From Deltaproteobacteria bacterium (lineage in GTDB: Bacteria > Desulfobacterota > GWC2-55-46 > DRQE01): a stretch of DNA of 5,040 nucleotides. The notes under the pieces were generated by a model. The model saw only the letters and a program-made list of their open reading frames with translations, ran no database searches and was not told where the DNA came from. Of this stretch, positions 1 to 4,782 are shown in pieces. The DNA lies in the NCBI GenBank assembly GCA_016219165.1, contig JACRCB010000048.1:1-5040 (forward strand), in the 5' to 3' direction. Numbering within the stretch: position 1 is the first letter of the stretch; every line of letters begins with the position of its first letter. A program made the position numbers and the translations under genes.

Positions 1-532
1 GGGGCACGCCGACTTTGCGCCGAGAAACACGGTCGAGGTCGGACTCCTTGCATATCTTATGGAGAGGTTCGGGCATGTAAGTTATGAGAGGGTTATTTCA
101 GGGCCGGGGCTTAAGAACGTCCACGATTTTCTCCTCTCCGGAGGCTGCGTTGCGGAGAGGATAAAAAAGAGGTTTGAAAAAGAGCCGCCTTCCGTTGTCA
201 TAACCGATGAGGGGGAGAGAAAAGGGGGAGACCCGGCCTGTGTCGAGGCGCTTAATCTCTTCGTTTCCATACTCGGGGCCGAGGCGGGCAATCTCGCATT
301 GAAATCTCACGCGGTCGGCGGGGTGTTTATCGGAGGCGGGATAGCCCCCTCGATTACCAAGACGCTCCGGGGAGAGGTCTTCATGGAGGCATTTCTGGAT
401 AAGGGCAGGTTCAGGGAGTTCCTCTCAAAGGTCCCGGTAAGTGTGCTGCTGAACCCGGAGGCCGCGCTTCTGGGCGGGGTGCTCTTCGCCGCGGCGATGT
501 TGCCGGGGAATCCTTCCCCACCAACCCGCTAA
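1..532 (+). CDS. glk: Glucokinase, C-terminal part (5' end outside the window)
   Basis: Glucokinase phosphorylates glucose to glucose-6-phosphate with ATP in the cytoplasm. The frame is open from base 2 and ends at TAA 530-532, giving about 176 visible residues of a family that is usually near 320. The start is off the left edge; the ATG at 59 is internal. Visible family landmarks, in order, are GHADFAPRN (equivalent to the GHxDFAP stretch of Escherichia coli Glk), then GHVSYERVISGPGL, the glycine-rich GGVFIGGGIAPSI near the nucleotide site, and the C-terminal LDKGRFREFLSKVPV followed by LNPEAALLGG. These fit the Glk family (PF02685) better than ROK-type sugar kinases, which carry a zinc-binding cysteine cluster that is absent here. 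Only 8 bp separate its stop from the end of the convergent cytochrome operon. Nothing visible looks broken. Confidence 0.93.
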   Translation, partial: GHADFAPRNTVEVGLLAYLMERFGHVSYERVISGPGLKNVHDFLLSGGCVAERIKKRFEKEPPSVVITDEGERKGGDPACVEALNLFVSILGAEAGNLALKSHAVGGVFIGGGIAPSITKTLRGEVFMEAFLDKGRFREFLSKVPVSVLLNPEAALLGGVLFAAAMLPGNPSPPTR

Positions 533-556
533 GGGGCGGCTTACCTTGCCGCCCTT
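532..556. terminator. Possible bidirectional hairpin between convergent glk and cytochrome genes
   Basis: GGGCGGC at 534-540 pairs perfectly with GCCGCCC at 548-554 around a 7-base loop. A G-T wobble (533/555) and an A-T pair (532/556) extend it to about 9 bp. It fills the gap between the two convergent stops, overlapping the last A of the glk stop and the last codons of the cytochrome gene. Neither side is followed by a clear T-run, so it is not a textbook intrinsic terminator. Position and GC-rich stem are the only support. Confidence 0.35.
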
Positions 557-882
557 ACGTTTGTGTGGCATCTTGCGCAGTTATAAAGGGGGAACGCCTT
601 CGGGGAGTTATGGCAATTAGGGGAGCCGCAGAACTGCCCGTCCATGTTCCTTTTCATCGATATGTCGTTTGCGCCGTGTTTATCCTTGAATATCTTGGGA
701 TGGCAGTCCGCGCACTTATATAGTTTCTCATGGGCGGCGTGGGGGTATATGACCGGGCCCACACCGGCCTTTTTCAAACTCTCTATCTTATCGTCCAGCC
801 TTATGTCGCCTGGACCGGCGGCATATATGGCATGGGCCTGCAGGAAGAGGAAAAGGAGCACCGCCATGGCAGTCCTTAACAT
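541..882 (-). CDS. Secreted triheme c7-type cytochrome with one CX4CH heme site
   Basis: This is a small exported electron-transfer protein of 113 residues if started at the ATG 880-882. A Sec-type signal peptide (MLRTAM, then a Leu/Phe-rich core ending near YAA at about residue 22) precedes one triheme domain. Heme attachment sites are CADCH (57-61), CGSPNCH (85-91, a four-residue spacer) and CARCH (102-106). His48 and His51 (PHAAH), an extra His69 and Met76 are possible distal ligands. It aligns along its length with the 112-residue paralog at 1624-1962 (shared KIES..KAGV.PV, GANDI.MK), which supports this start. The start is uncertain: AAGAGG abuts this ATG, an ATG at 867 has AAGGA 5 bases upstream but loses the charged n-region, and an ATG at 945, 3 bases after the preceding stop, would add 21 residues. 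It is the last gene of the three-gene operon. The partner and exact redox role are unknown. Confidence 0.85.
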   Translation of the reverse strand: MLRTAMAVLLFLFLQAHAIYAAGPGDIRLDDKIESLKKAGVGPVIYPHAAHEKLYKCADCHPKIFKDKHGANDISMKRNMDGQFCGSPNCHNSPKAFPLYNCARCHTNVRAAR

Positions 883-948
883 CCTCTTGCCGGCCCACTT
901 CTCAATAGTCTGCCGCCGGCATGGTTGGCAGGGACTTCCGGCCATTAC

Positions 949-1596
949 TTACTTCGACGCCCCCTTCGGAACCGTGTGACAGCGGTTACAGTCGGTGAGA
1001 GGGAAGGAGACCTTTCCGTGGCATCTTCCGCACCACTGCCCCTGGGCTATCTCCGTCATGAACATCTTGTTCTGGCCCTTTGCCGGGACGAATATCTTGG
1101 GGTGGCAGACCTCGCACTTAAGCCACCATGTGTGTATCCAGTGGGGGTACCTGACGTCGTTAACAAAGTCGCTCTTTGCGGTTATGATTATATCGAGGTC
1201 GAGCGGGGGCATCTCTTCATCGTTCGGGTCGAGGGACCACCGCGGCTTTACCATGTTGGACTTTACGAGTTTCGCCCAGTCTATGAGGCCGTATTTATCC
1301 CTCGGCAACCTCGTATCGGTGAGCGCCTGCGGGTGCCATCCCATGCCGATTTTGTAATACTGGCTTGGGGGTTTTGTAGAGTCTCCCGTGCCCGCGAGTT
1401 TTCCTGAGGTGTCAAGGTACAGAATGCTCGACGGGTCGCCCGGGTCGAGTATGGGGGTTGCCTTTCCCGGCGCCTGCTGCGCTGGGGGGGCCTTCTCCTC
1501 CGCGCTTATCGCGTCCGCCGCATACCAGAGGCAGGCGGCAAAAAACATCAAAAGAAATGCCTTCAGATAGAATCTATGTTTAAATGGCGCAGTCAT
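949..1596 (-). CDS. Triheme c7-type cytochrome with about 120-residue N-terminal extension
   Basis: This is an exported 215-residue c-type cytochrome. The ATG at 1596 is preceded by GGAGG with 7 bases of spacing, so the start is firm. Residues 1-32 form a Sec signal peptide (Lys/Arg n-region, hydrophobic core, cut probable after AISA). Residues 33-60 are a Pro/Ala-rich linker. Residues about 60-145 are a non-heme region with a striking GLIDWAKLVKSNMVKPRWSL segment (103-122). The C-terminal triheme domain has PHWIH (151-155, two likely distal His), CEVCH (161-165), CGRCH (189-193) and CNRCH (203-207). The domain matches the c(7)-type triheme/nanowire-type family and both neighbouring genes. 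It is the middle gene, 27 bp after the preceding stop, so probably co-transcribed. The extension may dock the protein to a partner or membrane complex; that is inference. No membrane anchor is visible after the signal peptide. Confidence 0.9.
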   Translation of the reverse strand: MTAPFKHRFYLKAFLLMFFAACLWYAADAISAEEKAPPAQQAPGKATPILDPGDPSSILYLDTSGKLAGTGDSTKPPSQYYKIGMGWHPQALTDTRLPRDKYGLIDWAKLVKSNMVKPRWSLDPNDEEMPPLDLDIIITAKSDFVNDVRYPHWIHTWWLKCEVCHPKIFVPAKGQNKMFMTEIAQGQWCGRCHGKVSFPLTDCNRCHTVPKGASK

Positions 1597-1623
1597 CGGA
1601 ATTCCTCCTTGTCAGAAAATAGC

Positions 1624-1962
1624 CTATTGGCCCTGATATGAATGACATCTGTCACAATAGATTGGTTCCCATGCAATGAGACCGTTGTGACACTTGCCGC
1701 AGAATTCCCCCTCCATTATCTTCTTCATTGTGATGTCGTTTGCGCCAGCCTTAAGTATGAATATGTCCTCGTGACAGACCTTGCATTTGAATCTTATCCT
1801 GTGGAACCAGTGCGGGAACATGACAGGTTTAACCCCGGCCTTCTGCATACTCTCAATTTTGCTCTTCAGGATTATATCGGCGTACTCGGCAGATACCGGA
1901 TGGGCCGCCGCAAGAAGGGCAATTATAGCCAGGAGGGGGAGGAGCAATGCTATCTTTTTCAT
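1624..1962 (-). CDS. Secreted triheme c7-type cytochrome, first gene of operon
   Basis: This 112-residue exported c-type cytochrome starts at ATG 1962, with AAGGAGG 7 bases upstream. Residues 1-25 are a clear Sec signal peptide (MKK, a Leu/Ile/Ala core, VSA before the cut). The mature part of about 87 residues is a single triheme domain: PHWFH (His51, His54), CKVCH (60-64), GANDITMKKIM (73-83), CGKCH (88-92) and CDRCH (103-107). Spacing and the conserved GANDI.MK segment place it in the c7-type triheme family, whose members carry electrons in the periplasm or as repeated domains in larger cytochromes. Only two non-heme-motif His remain in the mature chain, so one of the three hemes probably lacks bis-His ligation; Met79 is conserved in the paralogs. 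It is the promoter-proximal gene of the operon. The electron donor and acceptor cannot be read from the sequence. Confidence 0.92.
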   Translation of the reverse strand: MKKIALLLPLLAIIALLAAAHPVSAEYADIILKSKIESMQKAGVKPVMFPHWFHRIRFKCKVCHEDIFILKAGANDITMKKIMEGEFCGKCHNGLIAWEPIYCDRCHSYQGQ

Positions 1963-2019
1963 TTACTTGCCTCCTTCTGATTGGTGTTTTTCTTCGTACC
2001 CAATGCCAGTGTGTTTGTA

Positions 2020-2047
2020 ATTATAAGATATGGCGGCGCTTTGTCAA
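2020..2047 (-). promoter_or_regulatory. Consensus sigma70-type promoter of the cytochrome operon
   Basis: Read on the minus strand, TTGACA (2047-2042) and TATAAT (2025-2020) are both exact consensus hexamers, separated by 16 bp. This predicts a transcript start near 2013 and a 5' leader of about 50 bases before the ATG at 1962. The DNA just upstream of the -35 box is A/T-rich, as in an UP element. The match is strong enough to suggest high basal expression, unless something binds nearby to repress it. Confidence 0.8.
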
Positions 2048-2054
2048 GGTAAAA

Positions 2055-2070
2055 ATTAAACCGTTTTAAT
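2055..2070. promoter_or_regulatory. Palindrome between divergent promoters, possible operator
   Basis: ATTAAA (2055-2060) and TTTAAT (2065-2070) form a perfect 6-bp inverted repeat around CCGT. A second overlapping palindrome, AAAC-C-GTTT, spans 2058-2066. The site lies in the 26 bp between the -35 boxes of the cytochrome operon and the proposed aspS promoter, where one bound regulator could affect both. A/T-rich palindromes arise easily by chance, and no known regulator motif was recognised. Confidence 0.25.
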
Positions 2071-2073
2071 GGA

Positions 2074-2102
2074 TTGAAAACAGCCCCTTTGTATGATATA
2101 AG
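2074..2102 (+). promoter_or_regulatory. Likely sigma70-type promoter of aspS
   Basis: TTGAAA (2074-2079) and TATAAG (2097-2102) each differ from consensus at one base, and the spacer is the optimal 17 bp. The predicted start near 2109 leaves a leader of about 43 bases before the TTG start. No T-box or other riboswitch structure was seen in that short leader. Confidence 0.6.
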
Positions 2103-2137
2103 ATGTCGTTTGCGGTTTCAATGAAAACGCCGGGAAA

Positions 2138-2143
2138 AAGGAG
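2138..2143 (+). promoter_or_regulatory. Ribosome binding site fixing the TTG start of aspS
   Basis: AAGGAG lies 8 bases before TTG at 2152-2154. The first ATG codons in frame (2212, then 2233) have no such site and would remove the conserved N-terminal YCGE segment. The TTG is therefore the best start. Confidence 0.75.
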
Positions 2144-2151
2144 ATAACTCT

Positions 2152-3948
2152 TTGGAAACTTTGGGAAATTGGAGAAGGAGTTGTTACTGCGGGGAGGCAT
2201 CTCCTTCCTTTATGGGCGCGCAAGTCATCCTCATGGGCTGGGTGCAGAGAAGGAGAGACCACGGGGGGCTGATATTCGTTGATTTAAGGGACCGTGAAGG
2301 CATAGTACAGCTCGTCTTTAACCCCGCGGAGGAACCCCTGACGCACGAAAAGGCGCATACGATAAGGTGCGAGTACGTAATCGCGGTAAAGGGTACGGTA
2401 TCAAAGAGGCCCGTGGGCACGGAGAACCCCTCGCTTAAGACGGGCGCCGTCGAGATAAAAGTCAAAGACCTTAAGATACTTACCGAGGCCGCGGCGCCCC
2501 CTTTCCTGATAGAGGATTCTACGGACGCCGGGGAGGATGTAAGGCTTAAGTACAGGTATCTCGATTTAAGAAGGCCCGGCCTGCAGAAAAATCTCATAAT
2601 CCGTCACCGCGTCTGCCTGAGCGCGCGCGATTATCTTTCAAAAAACGGATTTCTGGAGATAGAGACCCCGGTGCTTACAAAAAGCACCCCTGAGGGGGCG
2701 AGGGATTTCCTTGTCCCGTCGAGGCTTAACCCGGGACATTTCTATGCGCTCCCGCAGTCCCCGCAACTGTTTAAGCAGATACTGATGGTCTCGGGCTTCG
2801 ACAGGTATTTCCAGATTGTGAAGTGCTACAGGGACGAAGACCTGAGGGCGGACCGTCAGCCCGAATTCACGCAGATAGACCTCGAGATGAGTTTCGTGGA
2901 CAGGGAGGACGTGATGGGCTTGAGCGAGGGCCTTCTCTCCCATATATTCAAAGAGGTGATGGGTGTCGAGCTAAAAAATATTCCGAGGATGACCTACGAG
3001 GAGGCCGTGGGAAGGTACGGGCTCGACAAGCCCGATGTAAGGTTCGCACTGGAACTCAAGGATGTGACGGACGCGGTGCGCGCCTCCTCTTTCAAGGTTT
3101 TTTCCGACGCCATTTCGAAGGGCGGGATAGTAAAGGCCATCTGCGTAAAAGGTGTTGAGTTCACCAGAAAGGAACTCGACGAACTTGCCGGGATTGCCTC
3201 CACCTTCGGGGGAAAGGGGCTTGCGTGGGTAAAGGTCTCTGGCGAGGGATGGCAATCCCCCATAGCAAAGTTCTTCGGCGAGGAGGACAGAAAACGGATA
3301 GATTCATGCGTCGGGGCGCGGGGTACCCATCCAAAGGATGGGTCGGGTGACCTCATACTTTTTTCGGCGGACAGGAAAGAGGTCGTAAATACCGTCTTGG
3401 GAATGCTCAGGGTTTTTCTCGGGAATAGGCTGAACCTCATACCGAAAGAGGGTTTCAGTTTTGTCTGGGTCACCGACTTTCCCCTCTTTGAATACGACGA
3501 GACCGAAAAAAGATACGTCTCGGTCCACCACCCGTTCACCTCTTTCCTGGACGAGGACGCGGAAAAACTCGAAACCAACCCGTTGGGTGTAAGGTCCAAG
3601 GCATACGACATGGTCTTGAACGGAGAGGAGATAGGGGGGGGCAGCATAAGGGTACACGGCCAGAAGGTCCAATCGAAGATATTCGATTTGCTGGGCATAG
3701 GGAAAGAAGAGGCCGGGGAAAAATTCGGCTTCTTATTGGACGCCCTTTCATTCGGGACCCCTCCCCACGGAGGGATAGCCTTCGGGCTCGACAGGATTAT
3801 AGCGATAATGACGGGAAGCGACTCGATAAGGGACGTCATAGCGTTCCCCAAGACCCAGAGGGCCTTCTGCATGATGAGCGCGGCGCCCTCCGAGGTCGAT
3901 AAAAAGCAACTCGACGAGTTGAGCCTTAAGGTGGTGAAGAAGGAATAG
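2152..3948 (+). CDS. aspS: Aspartyl-tRNA synthetase, bacterial type
   Basis: This cytoplasmic class IIb synthetase charges tRNA with aspartate. It is 598 residues, close to the bacterial norm of about 590. The N-terminal anticodon-binding OB fold includes GWVQRRRDHGGL (29-40) and DLRDREG. Class II motif 1 lies around LEIETPVLTKSTPEGARDF. The aspartate/ATP site includes LPQSPQLFKQ (200-209), and motif 2 includes CYRDEDLRADRQPEFTQIDL (225-244, catalytic Arg227). The GAD insertion domain occupies roughly residues 300-415, and motif 3 is GLDR (545-548, Arg548). All expected catalytic residues are present. His37 in RRRDHGG, where E. coli has Leu, is the residue type associated with non-discriminating AspRS, which also makes Asp-tRNA(Asn) for GatCAB; this is suggestive only. 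The gene starts with TTG, diverges from the cytochrome operon, and has no obvious terminator. Confidence 0.98.
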   Translation: METLGNWRRSCYCGEASPSFMGAQVILMGWVQRRRDHGGLIFVDLRDREGIVQLVFNPAEEPLTHEKAHTIRCEYVIAVKGTVSKRPVGTENPSLKTGAVEIKVKDLKILTEAAAPPFLIEDSTDAGEDVRLKYRYLDLRRPGLQKNLIIRHRVCLSARDYLSKNGFLEIETPVLTKSTPEGARDFLVPSRLNPGHFYALPQSPQLFKQILMVSGFDRYFQIVKCYRDEDLRADRQPEFTQIDLEMSFVDREDVMGLSEGLLSHIFKEVMGVELKNIPRMTYEEAVGRYGLDKPDVRFALELKDVTDAVRASSFKVFSDAISKGGIVKAICVKGVEFTRKELDELAGIASTFGGKGLAWVKVSGEGWQSPIAKFFGEEDRKRIDSCVGARGTHPKDGSGDLILFSADRKEVVNTVLGMLRVFLGNRLNLIPKEGFSFVWVTDFPLFEYDETEKRYVSVHHPFTSFLDEDAEKLETNPLGVRSKAYDMVLNGEEIGGGSIRVHGQKVQSKIFDLLGIGKEEAGEKFGFLLDALSFGTPPHGGIAFGLDRIIAIMTGSDSIRDVIAFPKTQRAFCMMSAAPSEVDKKQLDELSLKVVKKE

Positions 3949-3970
3949 GGAAAAGTCATTAGCCGCATAA

Positions 3971-4133
3971 GCAATCAGAGAATTTCATAGCGCCCCCGAT
4001 GAGCCACCAATCCTTCTGAGAGAACTGTTTCTGTCAACTTCCGGCGGACTTAACTAAAAATGACGTGGCCCGCCTAAAGAAGCTTCTTGATTTAGAGGTT
4101 GAACTTACTGGTAAGGGTGAGGAGGAGGCGTAA
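3971..4133 (+). pseudogene. Possible frameshifted remnant of an unknown gene
   Basis: This interval has two overlapping open stretches with protein-like content but no credible start. Bases 3971-4054, ending at a TAA, read with segments APDEPPILLRELF and LSTSGGLN. The next frame from 4020 reads DLTKNDVARLKKLLDLEVEL and ends at TAA 4131-4133. Skipping one base near 4047 joins the two into one continuous chain. The last stop overlaps the next gene's ATG (TAATG), an arrangement typical of translational coupling, which suggests a real upstream gene once ended here. No ribosome binding site or ATG leads either stretch and no family was recognised, so this may also be ordinary intergenic DNA with a chance open frame. 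Confidence 0.3.
4119..4128 (+). promoter_or_regulatory. Strong Shine-Dalgarno site before the 98-residue ORF
   Basis: GAGGAGGAGG gives two GGAGG registers, 7 and 4 bases before the ATG at 4133. It supports active translation of the downstream ORF and lies inside the end of the upstream frame, whose stop overlaps that ATG. Confidence 0.7.
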
Positions 4134-4429
4134 TGGAAAGAAAAGAGGATAAGAGCGGCATCAACATCGATGTCAAATCCCTTTCCCACGCCAGCCTTGT
4201 TGAGGTCATTAAAGAACTCAGAGGCAGTAATTATCCCGGGTTGTTACGGAAGGCACAGAAGGAGTTGGTAGAACGGCTTAAACGGAAAGGGATTGATAAC
4301 AAAAAGATTGCAGCCATTCTCATCGCCAATGTGTATGGAACGGCAAAAAAGAAGTTGATTGCCGAAGAGTGGGCGGAAGCGCTTGGGGTTACAAAGGAAA
4401 AGTTTCTTGAACTTATCGGGAAGAGGTAG
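4133..4429 (+). CDS. Hypothetical 98-residue basic helical protein
   Basis: The family is not recognised. The start is well supported: ATG 4133-4135 has a strong GGAGG site and overlaps the preceding stop as TAATG. The product is Lys/Glu-rich, predicted cytoplasmic, with no signal peptide, membrane segment or cysteine. It looks mostly alpha-helical: a helical stretch around residues 20-55 (SLVEVIKELRG, then KAQKELVERLKRKGID) and a C-terminal EEWAEALGVTKEKFLELIGK (about 77-97) that could be a helix-turn-helix, so DNA binding is possible but unproven. GC is about 46% over 4141-4380, lower than the 50-60% of sampled aspS stretches. The gene sits alone in a low-GC gap between aspS and argF, which suggests accessory or acquired DNA. 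Its 3' end overlaps the convergent small ORF by 17 bp. Confidence 0.75.
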   Translation: MERKEDKSGINIDVKSLSHASLVEVIKELRGSNYPGLLRKAQKELVERLKRKGIDNKKIAAILIANVYGTAKKKLIAEEWAEALGVTKEKFLELIGKR

Positions 4430-4583
4430 AGGCCTTTCGCATCTTCGCCAGAGAGGATATTTCTTTTTCTTCGGTCTTAAGTAAAGCCTCAAGTAACCGT
4501 TTTGCCGGCTTCACGATAATTTCATGATGATAGCCTTCTTTTATTTCCAATGGGTTGGCAGTCTTTATGATTTTTTTCTTCAT
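4413..4583 (-). CDS. Hypothetical 56-residue protein, convergent small ORF
   Basis: This short ORF runs from ATG 4583 to TAA 4415-4413. It encodes 56 residues starting MKKKIIKTANPLEIKEGYHH, with a helical middle KPAKRLLEALLKTEEKEISS (25-44) and a basic tail KMRKASTSSR. It has no signal peptide, cysteine or known motif, and no family is recognised. The main support is a good minus-strand promoter (TTGATA-17 bp-TATAAT) about 40 bp upstream, which predicts a leader of about 31 bases. Against it, there is no Shine-Dalgarno site before the ATG, only an A-run. Its last 17 bp overlap the end of the opposing 98-residue gene, so the two transcripts would be antisense at their tails. A regulatory or modular accessory role is possible but cannot be shown. 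Confidence 0.5.
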   Translation of the reverse strand: MKKKIIKTANPLEIKEGYHHEIIVKPAKRLLEALLKTEEKEISSLAKMRKASTSSR

Positions 4584-4665
4584 ACTTTTTTACAATATTC
4601 TTATAGGTATAATAGCAAAAATTATAGCATATAATATATGTAATATCAAGACGCGTCAAGTATAA
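4584..4665. other. Very AT-rich intergenic promoter segment
   Basis: Bases 4561-4650 are about 19% GC by count, far below the rest of the window. The segment contains three alternating copies of one hexamer: TATAAT (4608-4613), ATTATA (4621-4626) and TATAAT (4630-4635). Read on the two strands, these are -10 boxes pointing in opposite directions. It separates the convergent small-gene pair from argF and probably supplies promoters both ways. No clear -35 partner was found on the plus strand, and no arginine-repressor box was recognised. Confidence 0.5.
4621..4649 (-). promoter_or_regulatory. Probable promoter of the 56-residue minus-strand ORF
   Basis: On the minus strand, TTGATA (4649-4644) and exact TATAAT (4626-4621) are separated by 17 bp. 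A second weaker pair, TTGACG (4659-4654) and TATTAT (4636-4631), also 17 bp apart, overlaps it. The 8-bp palindrome GACGCGTC (4650-4657) borders the -35 box and could bind a regulator. Confidence 0.6.
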
Positions 4666-4782
4666 ACGGAAGCCATGCCAAAAGATGCGCCCGGAATGGA
4701 AGGGCTGCCTATCCCCGCCATTGAAAAATCCCCGGGAGTGTGTTATAGAGTCTTTTCTTACGATAGACTTAAGAGAGACGAG

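Noticed and set aside
883..945. A 21-residue N-terminal addition to the last cytochrome, with a CQPC segment
   Set aside because: The ATG at 945 lacks a good ribosome site. The shorter product matches its 112-residue paralog in length and has a normal signal peptide. It is kept only as an alternative.
925..1407. A 160-codon plus-strand open frame across the cytochrome genes
   Set aside because: The minus strand encodes clear signal peptides and heme motifs with good ribosome sites. The plus-strand frame shows no family features and spans two genes.
3630..3642. G-run (eight G) in aspS as a possible slippage or frameshift site
   Set aside because: The AspRS frame continues intact through it, encoding Gly residues expected before the conserved GGSIR segment.
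2994..3974. A 326-codon open frame antisense to aspS
   Set aside because: It lies wholly opposite a fully conserved AspRS, is Ser/Pro-rich with no recognisable domain, and has no ribosome binding site. It is a by-product of codon use on the other strand.
3949..4020. Intrinsic terminator after aspS
   Set aside because: No GC-rich stem followed by a T-run could be found.
4017..4070. In-frame TGA as a selenocysteine codon
   Set aside because: No start signal precedes the ATG at 3999 and no stable hairpin with a typical loop follows the TGA. Simple decay explains it better.
4244..4492. An 82-codon minus-strand frame starting in the same region as the 56-residue ORF
   Set aside because: It is out of frame with the promoter-linked 56-residue ORF, overlaps most of the well-supported 98-residue gene, and its composition looks like a shadow.
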